Assembly (NCBI GenBank): GCA_036023115.1
Contig: JAYKKT010000037.1
Coordinates: forward strand, 496,001-560,000
DNA: 64,000 bases
Source of the DNA: Brasenia schreberi
Lineage: Eukaryota; Streptophyta; Magnoliopsida; Nymphaeales; Cabombaceae
Direction of reading: 5' to 3'
This document shows, piece by piece, positions 21,193 through 33,159 of this stretch (within the stretch, counting starts at the first letter, position 1; each line of letters begins with the position of its first letter). Below the pieces are notes generated by a model. It did no database searches. It was not told the origin of the DNA and saw only the letters and a list, made by a program, of their open reading frames with translations. The translations under genes were made by a program, and so were the position numbers.

Positions 21193-24038
21193 ATGTCAAA
21201 ATCCAATCCAAGTGAAGTGTCGAGCCAAGGCTCATGCGCATCAAGTTCTCACTCTAGGAGGATTTTCAAAAACAAAATCAAACTAGACGAGATAGAGGAC
21301 CTGAGAAGGGAATTTGAGGCAAAAATCGATGCTCTCAGCCAAGAGGCTGAAGTAGGCGATTCGTGTTCATCAAACGGTGAACAAAAGGCCAAAAGAAAAT
21401 CTGAAAAACCTCGCAGGCACAAAAGAGGCCTCCGTAATGGAAGGCAACCAATACCACGAGTCCTTCACACAAAATGACCGTAAAGCCCTACAACAGCTAC
21501 TGAAAGGGCAAAACAAAGAGAAAAGAAGTTATGCCTTGTCTAATTTCCTTCCTATGGATTACGAAACAGACAGTGACGACGAAATACCAAACTTTCATCG
21601 GTATGACGGCATGAGAGACCATAGGTCTCACTTGCAACTTTTCTCGCGTCGAGCCCATAAGAAGAAAAAGGACTCGATGAAATTGGTGTATTGGTTCCCT
21701 TTATCCCTTAAAGGCACAACTGCCAAATGGCTGGCTTCCTACGACTTAAGCCAGTTCACTACTTTTGAAGAGTTAGCGAACTGCTTCATGCAAAGATTTG
21801 CACACAACATAGAAGTCACGCTGACTCTGAATACTTTAAGGGATACAAAGCAAGGCATGAACGAAGACGTACATGCGTTCATTATACGATGGAGGTCACT
21901 TTTGGGCCAAGTGCGAGAGCCCATATCTGAAGGATGCGCAATCATGCTCATCCTAGATAACTTTAAAAGCGATTTAAAAACCCTTCTCTCGCTCCACGAG
22001 ATCTCAACTTTCCATAAGTTGATAAAAAAGGCATCCCTTTTCGAAACAAACTTGAGAAAAGGGACATACGATCACTTATGGAAAGGAAGTGTTGTTTCTA
22101 AAACCCGCTTGGAAAAACCCATCACTTATGGAAAGGAAGTGCTACCCCCATAAAATCGCCAATGTCCGGGTGGATCCAGGCGTGGCGGGCACTTCCAAAA
22201 ATTTTGAAAAACTAGAAAACAAAAGGGAGCTAACCTTTAAAAAATGGGAGTACACTCCGCTAGGGCAACCTGTGTCGGAGGTCCTAGACCTCCTACTTAC
22301 CTAAGGCATGATAGAACTTCCTGAAATTCCCAAAGGAGTCACTTCCAAAGGGAGGTATTTAAATCGATTTTGTAAGTATCATCGGCTCAAAGGCTATGAT
22401 ACCAAACGTTGTTTCTCCCTTTTAAATAAAATTGAGAACTTGATATTGGAGGGCCGGCTCCAGGTCACTGTGGAACCTGAGCCACCTCAAGCTATCTTCA
22501 AAGAACCCTTTCCCAAGCACGCCAGTGGCAGTGGGAAAGGAAAGGAGGTATGTACCCTCACCTTTTCAAAGGAACTAGCGCAAAATTCTGAGTCTGGTCG
22601 ACCCACTTGTGCGCCCACTCTTGTATTGTACAAGAAGCCCGCCCAAGTCATCATCCGGGGACCACCAAGAGCTGAATCCCCTGCTAAACCAGTTTTAAAA
22701 CTTCAAGGTGCTCCTCAACTCATACTTAGAGCCAAATTTAGCGCGAACCCTAGGCTGGTCGTGGGGGAAGTGACTAGATCCGGGAGGATCTATCAACCCC
22801 CGCACCTACAAAGTGCTAAAAAGGTGGTCAGTGTGCCTGGCCTCTCAAAAGCATGTATTCCTGGAGTTCTGCTAAAAGCAGACAAGGATAAAGTCATCGT
22901 AAATCCTTATGACTTCGAAAACCACCTTTCAAAGATTCCTATCCACATGTCTATCCTAGAGCTTATACAAACCTCGCCTAGGCATAGACTCGTGCTAGAG
23001 AAAATTCTAGAAAGAGCCAAGGTTGATTCGAACATAAGTTCGGAATCCCTGTTTGCCCAAGTGGCTTTATTAGGAGCAAAATCGCCCATCACTTTCTCGG
23101 AAGATGATGTAGATAGACCCTATGAGTCCCACAACCAGGCCCTGCATATCGAGGTGGTTCTGAATAACCACTCTCTGGACAGGTGCCTAGTCGATAGGGG
23201 AGGAGGGCTCAACATCCTTCCACTTCATGTGGCGTATCAAATCGGAGTCACCTTGACTTCAGTAAACCCAAGCCCCATCGTAATCACTAGATACGATGAG
23301 AATGCGTCTAGGCCATTAGGATCGATCGAACTCCCAATGGAAATGGGAGGGATTACGCACATGGGGGTGTTCCATGTCTTGGACATCCACCCCCATTATA
23401 ACCTGTTGTTGGGGAGGCCATGGATACACAGCTGGTGCGCTGTGTCATCCACTTTCCACAGGTGTGTCAAGATCCCTTTCAGGGACCAGGTCATAGTGAT
23501 CCTCGGTGAGAGTCACCCATAGCTTTAGGGGATCATAAACTCCCCTTGTTTATCGAGCTCCCAGGCCCATGAGGCTAACCTGGGGCAGATTGTGATTGAG
23601 CCGCCAAGGCTCATGTTGAATAGCCCTAGGAAGGTTGTATGTGTGAAGGGGCCGCCCAAAGCAGGCCCCCTCCCGATTCTAACCCTTCTAGCAAAACCCA
23701 AGCATTCCCTATTTCCAAAGCCCCTAGAGAAGAAGCCATATGAGCACAATATGGACGACAACAAGTTCCAGGACCACGATCTTTATCAAAAATTTTCCAA
23801 AAACAAGAAATCGTGGAACATGTTGTTGAATATGGGCTACACGCCCTACAAAAGTATAGGGGCACAGAACAAGGGTCTCCCAGAGCCCATCCTTCCTAGG
23901 GCCAATCCAAGCCGATATGGGATCGGCTATACTCCCAAAATATCGCCAAAGCCACCCCCTGTGACCACCTGGGTCGAGGGTGCCCTGGAACCTGCCTTAG
24001 AAGAGACCTATGATTTAGACCTCCTATTCTGAGTCTAA
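21193..24038 (+). pseudogene. gag-pro: Internal region B gag-protease, broken
   Basis: Gag starts MSKSNPSEVSSQGSC. A one-base gain near 21420 shifts the frame, and further indels follow near 22140-22210. TAA at 22302-22304, TAG at 23520-23522 and TGA at 24030-24032 are premature stops; the ancestral TAA is at 24036-24038. The Gag capsid-like part (SLKGTTAKWLASYDLSQF) is about 21690-21770. The zinc motif CKYHRLKGYDTKRC lies near 22370-22412. The protease is near 23180-23260, where LVDRGGG carries G-to-R next to the catalytic Asp. A G-patch-like segment is near 23815-23900. Confidence 0.9.
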
Positions 24039-24064
24039 CCCGTAGTGTTTTCCCCTTTGTAGGT
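24036..24064 (+). promoter_or_regulatory. Gag-pro/pol junction of B
   Basis: TAA, then TAGTGTTTTCCCCTTTGTAGGT, then the pol ATG at 24065. This is the same as in C apart from the sequence after the ATG. See the finding on the junction. Confidence 0.5.
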
Positions 24065-27000
24065 ATGATAGAAGATCTCTTTTATAAAAATACAAAAACA
24101 TTTGGAAAACTTAAAATCAAAAAAATCGAAAAAGAAGAAAAACCAAAAACAATGGAAAAAAAACTCGAAAATAGAGTGCTTTGTATAGTTCCCAAGGTTC
24201 TTGTTTTACAAAAACCCAAAAAAATCGAAAATTTGGAAAATACCAAATAGATTTTGTATATAGCTGCTCCTGGTAGCACTTTGGAAAAAGATTTCGAAAG
24301 GAACGTCGTCTGCATAGCCAGACCAAAATTTTTGAAATCAATTGAAAATCCGAGTACAAAACCAGGTCTTTTTGAAAATCACGCATCAAATTCCCTCGGG
24401 TCTATAGCCCACAAGAATGATCAAAGCCCAGAAGTGGATCCCCTCGAGGAAGATCCCACTTCTGAGCTCGTAGAATTTCATAAAATTCTCGATTTTGAAA
24501 GACCATCCAATTCAGTAGGAGGAGATTTCAAAGAGGTGAACCTAGGGGATGATTCCAATCCCAAAACCATCAAAATAGGCACATGCTTGCATGAACATGA
24601 AAGATCAGAATTCATTGCATTTCTACGAACCTATTTCGATGTGTTTGCATGGACGTATGAAGACATGCCGGGCATAGACCCCAGCATTGTCGAGCATCAT
24701 CTTCCCTTAGATGCAGATATAAAACCCATAAAGCAGAAGCTTAGGAAAATACACCCGAATGTACACACGCAAGTCAAAGAGGGTTTAGAAGACCTGCTAA
24801 AAGCCGGATTTATAAAACCCATTGCGTATTCTGATTGGTTGTCAAACATCGTTGTAGTTCGAAAAACCAATAGGAAAATTCGAATATGCATCGATTTCAG
24901 AAACTTGAATAAAGCCGCTCCAAAGGATAATTATCCTTTACCAAACATAGATTTGATAGTCGATAGTACTGCAAATCATGAAATGTTTTCGTTTATGGAT
25001 GGCTATTCAGGCTATAATCAAATCAAACTAAGTCCACGAGATCAGGGTAAGACCGCCTTCACAACCCCATGGGGCACGTACTGCTATACAGTCATGCCCT
25101 TTGGTTTGAAAAATGCCGGCGCAACATACCAACGAGCCATGACCACGATCTTCCATGATCAAATTCATGAGCTCGTAGAAGTGTATGTAGATGATCTCTT
25201 GGCAAAATCCAAAACTTGATGCACTCATATCGAATGTTTGCAAAAGATTTTCGAAAGGCTTAGGCTTTACCAAGTAAAGCTAAACCCTCAAAAATGTGTA
25301 TTCGGGGTAGAATCAGGGAAGCTTCTGTGCTTTATGGTGAGCCAAAGGGGTATAGAAGTCGACCCCTCTAAGTGTCGAGCCATCATAGACATGGCTCCAC
25401 CCTCCAATCTCACTCAAATCCGTAGCCTCCAGGGTCGTTTACAATCCGTTCGCCGATTCATATCGAATCTGGCAACTAGATGCGAACCCTTCAACAAACT
25501 ATTGAGGAAGGGCATGAAATTCTTATGGCATGACGAATGTCAAAAGTCCTTCGAGAGACTAAAGGCATACTTGTTTAATCCCCCCGTTTTGAATCCTCCA
25601 AAGCAAGGAAAACCGCTTTTACAATACATCTCTGTGCATGCGAATGCTTTAGGAGCCCTATTAGCTCAATACGAGGATGACACCCATAAGGAGTATGCCA
25701 TCTACTATATTTCGAAAACTCTCTTGGCTTATGAATGAATTTATCAGGCCATGGAGAAGACGTGCTTGGCCCTAGTCTGGGCCTGCCAGAAATTCAGACA
25801 CTATTTCCTAGATCGTGAGATCTGGATAGTGTCCAAGCTTGATCCAATCAAGCACTTGTTCGAAAAACCCATTCTCACGGGTAGATTGGGCAAATGGCAA
25901 CTCCTTTTAATGGAGTATGACCTGAAATACCATCACCAGATCTCCATTAAGGGGCAAGCCCTAGCAGATTACGTGGTTGAGTTCCCCTTAGAGGACGCAT
26001 ATCCCACACTTGCTGAAATGCCTGATGAAGGCATATTGCAAAACCAGTTCCAAAACCACATTTTGGCAAACAATTTCGAAAACCAAGTGTGGAAAATGCA
26101 CTTCGATGGGGCACGAAACCAACGAGGGGCTGGTGTTGGGGTCATCCTTATCTCCCCTGAAAAGGGCGAGATTCCCATAGCAGTCCGCCTAGATTTCGAA
26201 TGTTCCAACAATGTAGCTGAGTATGAAGCACTCATACAAGGCTTAAGAATTTAGAAAACTCTAGCGGCATCATGCATCGAGGTCTTTGGAGATTCGCTCC
26301 TTGTAATAAACCAGGTTTTGAAAATTTGGCAAGTACGTAATGAAAAACTGCTTCCATATCACGAGTTGGTCACTCGATTGGTTCAGTCCTTCCAATCGTG
26401 TAAACTCACACACGTAGGAAGAGAGGACACTGGCCTCGCCGATGCCCTCTCCTCCTCCTTGGGTTCAGCCCTAAAGGTCGATCCCATTTCAGGGACCCGA
26501 TCTTTAGAAATATGGCATGCGTCCAACCCATCCACATACGATTTGGATATTTGCCAAAATAACCCAGATTTTATTGAAAAACCCTGGTTTTACGACATAA
26601 AACAATTTCTAGAAAATGGGGGATTCGCCGAGGATGCCACATCCAAAGATAAGGCATTCATCCGTAAGATTTCGACCCAATACACCATTCTGGGTGGGGT
26701 TTTATACAGAAAAAGTTTTACCAGCATCCTACTTAGGTGTATTGATCTAGAGGAGGCTAGGATAGTGATGCATGAGTTCCACGATGGAGAATGTGGAGGT
26801 CATGTTAATGCCAACATGATGGCAATGAAAATACTTAGAGGGGGCTATTTTTGGTCCACCCTAAAAAAGGATTGCCACGATCATGTTAGGAAGTGTTATC
26901 CATGTCAAGTGCATGGGCACGCCATTCATATCCCTTCATCTGCATTGCATTCCGTGGTCAGCCCCTAGCCATTTACCATGTGGGCGTTTGACATCGTAGG

Positions 27001-27832
27001 TCCAATATTTCCAAAAGTCTCGAATGGGCATCGATTTATTTTAGCAGCCACGGAGTATTTCTCCAAGTGGGTGGAAGCCATTTCCCTAATCAACGTGCTG
27101 GGGCAACATGTGGTGGCTTTCATCCGGAGGAATATCTTGGCTCGATTTGGGGTTCCACGAGACCTTGTGTCTGATAATGGTACCCCATTCAAGAACGAGC
27201 GGATGGTTAAGTTGTGCAACACGTATGGCATAGCTCACCACTTCTCTTCGCCCTACTACCCTCAAGGCAATGGCCAAGCCGAAGCCACAAACAAGACTCT
27301 CATTAGTATAATTGAGAAGACTTTAGAGTAGGGTAGGACGTGGCACGAGAAACTGGATGAGGCCTTATGGGCTTATAGGACTTCCATCCGGACTCCCACG
27401 AATGCCACACCATTCGAATTGGTCTATGGCACAAACGCCATTCTTCCCATTCATACTCAACTGCATTCATTCCATACATCCATAGCACTCGACCTCCCCC
27501 TAGAGACGCTTCAGCATGCTAGGATGGCCGAACTAGATTTGCTAGATGAGAGGCGACTCCTTGCCATGGACCATGCTCGTGCATACCGGCAAAGGATAGC
27601 CCGACATTATGGCAAACACATGAGACCTCACCACTTTGAAGTGGGGGATCTAGTTTTGAAAATCATCCACTATCGTGGCCCACATCCCCTTGGAAAGTGG
27701 CGCCCCAAGTGGGATGGACCCTATGCTGTGCGAGCAACCACCACGAACAATTCGTATTGGTTGATCGATGTAGAAGGTAAGAATTTAGCAGATCCTATCA
27801 ATATTCAATACTTAAAGAAGTATCATGTGTAG
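24065..27832 (+). pseudogene. pol: Internal region B pol, single frame with six premature stops
   Basis: The whole of pol stays in one frame from ATG 24065 to TAG 27830-27832, broken only by stops at 24248 (TAG), 25217 (TGA), 25736 (TGA), 26252 (TAG), 26966 (TAG) and 27329 (TAG). Domains are RT (about 24640-25300, YVDD at 25184-25195), first RNase H (25610-25830), archaeal-type RNase H (26095-26460; DGA, EYEAL and GDSLL present) and integrase (26760-27832; HHCC finger, FDIVG, SDNGT, GNGQAEAT, GPY). Several stops are C-to-T or G-to-A changes of CGA, CAG or TGG. The absence of frameshifts suggests a younger decay than element A. Confidence 0.92.
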
Positions 27833-28992
27833 GATTTGGATTAAATTCCATTTTTCAAAAATTTTAGGGATAGCTGTCTTGGGACATGAGAATAAGGTGC
27901 AAAGGCAAAGTCGTGTGACCCTGAGTGAGAGAATTCGCACTTGTGAAAGAGTGGAGTCTTCAAAATCAAGGTTACATTTCAAAATCCTTCTTCTTACAAA
28001 GAAAGTCCTAGTTCAATATAGCAAGATACTTGCAAGTAGTACGTGCTATTTCTAAATAGGCTGATCTGGAATGGATCGAGTGTGAGCTTGGGATAAGTCG
28101 TCCCCTCTCCTCTTCTCCTTCCAAAAGGAAAACAAAGGCCCAAACAAAGGGAATTTCTCATTCAAAAGTCTCTTTCCAAAAGAAAGAAACCAGAATTCAA
28201 AAGAAAAATCGATTCTCTTGTGAAAAGGAGGGATTAAAGAAAAAATACTCCAAAGGGAGACCCTCTACGAAAAAAAAGGAAAAAGAGCCCAAAAAGCTCA
28301 AAAAGAGCAGTTTTCCGCCTTCTATGCCTTAAACCACGGGACACTTTAGAAGGGACCGTGGTATCTCTTTCCCATCCCTGGCTTATCCCAAGGTAAAGCA
28401 TTGTTCATTTCGAGGAATCCTAAAGTAAAAATAGGATTTGCTTACTTGAATTTCATCTTGTTTGAGAATTCGACGTTTTGAGTAAGGCGTCGAAATTTGA
28501 AATATAACTTGTTTTCTTATAAAACCTCCGCTAGATAAGCGAGTGTTAAGACTCAAACAAGGGCAAACACGAAGAGCTCGAGATCCTTAGGATCGAGACT
28601 CAAGACAGTTGTCCCTTTTGTAAATAGCTTTTGTAAATAGATTTTAAAAAATCGAGCATCGAACAGCATAGGATTTGCTCACTGGGAGCAGTAGACCTAG
28701 TAAGTCTCTAAAGTTCGACCACATCTGGTCTCTAGGAGGTCGCCACTCTTGGCACCACACCCATGTCATGCATCTGCATTCCACGCATGGTACTTGCATA
28801 AACATGATCCCATTTAGGACCAGAAACCTGTTGTATATCCCTTTGGCATGATATCTCCTCCTACCAGGGTTTTAAAACTGAGATTTTGCTAAAGATTGGG
28901 ATGATCTCATATTTTTCGTGGTTAGATCTAGGGAGACATTGAAAGGGGTGTTTGTCATCTTTGCCCTTATCCAAATCGATTTGGACAAGGCC
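27833..28992 (+). other. Internal region B 3' non-coding region
   Basis: About 1.16 kb is nearly identical to 56987-58112 of C and collinear with A, A' and D. I see no gene. Small indels destroy the antisense frame found in A, A' and D. Confidence 0.75.
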
Positions 28993-29001
28993 AAAGAGGG
29001 G
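28993..29001 (+). other. Polypurine tract of B
   Basis: AAAGAGGGG is followed by CATC and then the LTR2 start TGTAAACACC at 29006. Confidence 0.82.
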
Positions 29002-29838
29002 CATCTGTAAACACCCCGAAATCCCACGAACTTCTCAAAACAACCTGGTTTTGTAAAAGCAGTCCCAAAGGGCTATTTTGAGTCTGGAAACCCGGGAGCC
29101 TTCCAGGCAACCCTGTACATATGTTTTAAACTTTATATATGTATAATATGGTTTTGAAAACCTTTTAAAATACATTTTGAAACCCCGAAGCAAGCTTGGC
29201 CTGATCAAGGCAGGACCAGAAGAGCTAAAGAGAGCCCGGAACCGGAGCACAAGTCGAGCCTGGCACAGCAACTCTCGTATTGAATCCACCCCCAGGATCT
29301 CGAACGTCCAAGACCTTGTTATCATCAAAACATCACTTAAAGTCATCTCCGGAAGGCGAAAACAGAAGCGGACGATCATGTTGGCGAAGACCCAACGCAG
29401 ATGGAGTACTGATGCTGTCAAACCCCGCACAAACCGTTCGTTTTGAACACAGCTCGAAGGAGTCAGAATTCAGTTTGGATCGGATCTGGACCATATATAT
29501 CCAGATCCCAATCCAAACTCATGTGTGAATTTGGATTTGGATTTGGATCCAGAGATCCAATCCAATATCCACATCCATGGCCCACATTACCTTCTCATAA
29601 ATGGAGGTGGGGCCCACTTGAATTTCACGTGGGATTGTGGGCATGAGAGAGAGTGGGGGAGGATAAGATTAGGGAGTAATTGTAATTAAGCTTGACTTGT
29701 GTGTTAAGTTTGGGGTTAATCATGTGGGTTAGCCTAATTGAAGTGGGTTTAAGCTTGTAATTAGCCAAAACCTAACCTAGGGCTGCACCAACATGATGCA
29801 ACAAGGTCTATGGGTCATGCAAAGGGAGCTCCTTAAAC

Positions 29839-29843
29839 CAACC
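29839..29843. repeat. Target-site duplication CAACC, left copy (solo LTR)
   Basis: CAACC flanks the solo LTR on both sides (right copy 32756-32760). The unoccupied site in LTR3 has it once. Confidence 0.93.
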
Positions 29844-30189
29844 TGTAAACACCCCAAATCTTCTATTTTTTAAAAACTCTCAAAACACCAAAAAGCTCGT
29901 TTGAGCCAAAACGACGACCTGTTTTGAAATGTGAAAACAGGTACAGAAGGCAAAAGAAGACCCTAGGCCCGAAGAGGATTCAAGCCCAGAGCTTCAGAAG
30001 CCACTCCCTGATAAAAAAACAAAAGAAAGCAGAGCCCATTTGATGAAAAAGCTCAACGGAGTCCAGAACGGCGAGACGAAGTCCGGACGACAAAGTTGGG
30101 GAAAACCCAGCACCAGACGGAGCGCTGATGAAGCCAGTGCCCGCACAGATCGTTCGCCTCGAGAAGCCAAGAAGGACTGTCCGAAGAAA

Positions 30190-30490
30190 TTTTGATTTGG
30201 ATCTGGACCATATATATCCAGATCCAAATCCATGTAATGAATAGTGTTTGGATTTGGGCCAATCCAAATAGTGTTTGGGTCGATCCAAATAGTGTTTGGA
30301 TTTGGATTGGATCCAAATAGTGTTTGGATTGGATCGGATCTGGATCAAAATATCCAGATCCGTATCCATAAAAATATTGGGTTTGGATCGGATACAGATC
30401 TCAAAATATCCGAGATCCAATATCCAGATCCAAATAGTGTTTGGATTTGGGTATGGATCCAAACCCCAAACCCAAACCCAAATCCAAGAC
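30190..30490 (+). repeat. Expanded GGATTT / GTGTTTGGAT repeat in the solo LTR U3
   Basis: Irregular copies of ATCCAAATAGTGTTTGGATT and ATATCCAGATCC recur many times. Other LTRs keep only about 100 bases of the simple GGATTT/GGATCC form. The stretch is rich in self-complementary GGATCC/GGATCT pieces. Confidence 0.8.
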
Positions 30491-30916
30491 CCACCTCAAA
30501 TCTCTATAAATAGAGGTGAGGGGGTCCATGTAAAGGGTTCATGCAAATATTTGGGAGGAGAGAGAGGGAGTGATAGACCTAGCCATGTGGGCTCATTGGG
30601 TGAGGTGGGTTCAAGCCATGTGGGCTAAGTGGGTCTAGACCAAGGGGCTGCAACCAAGGTGGGCTGGACCAAGTGGCTGCAACCGTGGAGACGTGGGCTC
30701 AAGCCAAGAAGGACCGGCTCCAAGAGGTAAGCCTAACCTAACCTAGCCATTTCTCTACACCCCTCTAAACCTAACCCCAACCTAGCCTAGGTTCGAACCT
30801 ACCTAACCCCAACTGAACCTAAGCCTAACTAAACCTAGCCCTAACCCAACCTAGGTTCGACCAAACCTAACCCTAGACTTGAACCAACCTAAACCTAACC
30901 GGACCGCGCCTGCCGT

Positions 30917-31110
30917 GCGCACCCTGACGCTGTCCGCGCGCCCTGACGCTATCCCGCGCCCTGACGCCATCCCGCGCCCTGACGCTATCCCGCGCCCTGA
31001 CGCCATCCCGCGCCCCAGCGCCCAGCGCCAGACGCCCGCCAGCGCCCAGCGCCCAGCGCCAGACGCCCGCCAGCGCCCAGCGCCCAGCGCCAGGCGCCCG
31101 ATTGCTGCGC
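30917..31110 (+). repeat. GC-rich minisatellite in the solo LTR leader
   Basis: Four 18-bp units CGCGCCCTGACG(C)(T/C)ATCC occupy 30937-31008, with a partial one before. They are followed by CAGCGCCCAGCGCCAGACGC-type units of about 31 bp (31017-31100). CpG is frequent, unlike the rest of the window. No other LTR here has it. Confidence 0.9.
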
Positions 31111-33151
31111 CCGACGCCTTCCTGCCGACTTGACCACCTTCCTACCGACCTAACCTGCACCCTGGCCGTGACCTGTACCCTAGGACAGACCCTAGGACAG
31201 ACCTTACACAGCCCCCGTCTTGGCCGAACCTTAGTTCCCCTAAGACCCTAATCGTGCCCCATAGAACCTCCCTCAAAGGCCCCTAGGATAACCCCCTCTT
31301 GGCTGCCCAAGGTGAACCGTGAGCCCACGTGCAAGCAAGTTGAACATGGACCAGCTATTTGTAAGTGTCTAAACTTGGTCTATTACATTAACTTGCTTTA
31401 TATTCAATTAAATTTTGATACGGGGTTGTAGTAAAGGAGCTTCGTCTCCCCCGATTGTAATAACGTGGTTTGACACACCCACACACACGCGCACTTGAGC
31501 CTTTCCGCTCTTAGTCGTACACTTTTTGCACACACACGGGCCTAACCAGCCCTTAATATATAGTTATATTTATATATTTTAAGTCAAGGGGGTTTTTAAT
31601 TAAGTCGTGTGTGTTGTCTTTCCATTTTCCACACGCACACACATTGAGCCTTCGCTCTTACTCCCAAGACCTTAGTAAAGGCCTTATTGCAGTTATATTT
31701 GGGTTTCATTTATGTCGTGTGCGTAGTACTTCAATTCTACACTCACACACATTGAGCTTTCGCTCTTACTCCCAAGACCTTAGTCAAGGCATACTGCAAT
31801 TTATATTTGGGTTTCATTTCATGTCGTGTGTGTAAGTCTTTCAATTCAAGCACGCACACACATTGAGCCTTCGCTCTTATTTACAAGACCCAAGTAAGGG
31901 CCCCTACATATACTCTATATAAAGTATTTCTTTCGGCTACGTCTTTAAGATTCGGGTTTTAAGGTTCAAGTTGTGTGCGTTGTCTTTCAATATATACACG
32001 ACACACACTTACACAATTGAGCCTTTCCGCTCTTAAGATATAGCCATATTTCCCCTTCCGCTATTTACTTTACAAGTCATTCCCCTTCCGCTATTTACTT
32101 TACAAGTCATTTCCCTTCGGCTATTTACTTTACAAGTCATTTCCCTTCGGCAATTTCCCTTCGGCATTGTCTTTTAATTTCGGGTTTTCCCTTTGGAGTA
32201 GCGTGAGTTTGCATTGCATCTACGCCATACCACGAGGTAGGACGCATATTGCATCGAAGCAAGCCCCGTACTCCCGCTCAAATTCGCCCCATGTAGTGGA
32301 GTGTTCATAACACACACCTAGGTGGCCCATAAAGGGATAAAAAGAAAGACTTAGGCACGTGCAAATCCACGTGATCTAAAATCTGAGAATCGTACAAACC
32401 CGAATCAAATCGTGCAAGACTTAGGGTCGTCCAACCCTTACAAAGTCAAAATCGCCCAAATGCATGGTTTTCAAAAAGATTTTAAAACACTTCTTCATTC
32501 AAAATATATTTTGAGTTAAACTTGTTTCAAAACGAAGTCTCTAAGCGTACAAACTGACCCTTGCGCATCGGTGCAAGAAGGTCTGCGACGTAAAAATCCC
32601 GCTTGCCTACAATCGCCTTTCAAAAGTCAGATTATTTTCAAAACATACTTTGCTAGTTAAAGTAAACTAGCTGGCACGCCCATAAAGCGAAGTAGATTGC
32701 GAAAAGGTTCACTTCAGGCCTAAGAACCCGCAAGTGAAAATTTTCGGTGTCTACACAACCCTAATCAAAAAGCCCTAATCCTAGCCTTTTACCCTAATCC
32801 TGTCCTAAACCTAGCCTAATCACCTAACCCACTTCCCTAATCCCGGCCTAATCCCAACCTAATCACCTAACCCACTTCCCTAATCCTTCCCTAAACCTAG
32901 TTTAACTTCCCTAAACCTAACCTAATCCTAGCCTAATCACCTAACCCACCTCACTAAACCTCACCCCAAAACCAACCCACCTAGCTAAACCCTAAACCAC
33001 CCCACCTAAACCTAGCACACCATATTCCTAATACCCCCTAAATCAAAATATCTGGTCCCTCCCCAAAACCAGCCCACCTTATCACCACACCACCACCCCT
33101 AGACCACCTTACCACCCTCCTAATACCAGCCCCAACCGACCTCTTCAGCCC

Positions 33152-33159
33152 TATATAAA
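33152..33159 (+). promoter_or_regulatory. TATA box of LTR2
   Basis: TATATAAA with the downstream C-run and GGGGCGGG, as in LTR1. It would drive transcription of C. Confidence 0.7.

Larger units (their letters stand above)
29844..32755 (+). mobile_element. Solo LTR (2,912 bp) nested in LTR2
   Basis: It starts TGTAAACACCCC, ends CGGTGTCTACA and is flanked by CAACC at 29839-29843 and 32756-32760. LTR3 shows the empty site (TTAAACCAACCCTAATC) with one copy. There is no PBS, coding or second LTR, so the internal region has been lost by LTR-LTR recombination. It is another subfamily: U3 with expanded GGATTT/GTGTTTGGAT repeats (30190-30490), TATAAATA at 30505-30512, a GC-rich minisatellite (30917-31110), GTAAGTG at 31361-31367 and 111-bp-type repeats (31630-31900). 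Confidence 0.95.

Noticed and set aside
30873..31160. Arg/Ala-rich minus-strand frame (repeats of RARDGV/RARDSV)
   Set aside because: It is only the translation of the GC-rich 18-bp minisatellite of the solo LTR. It has no start context and no homologue in other LTRs.
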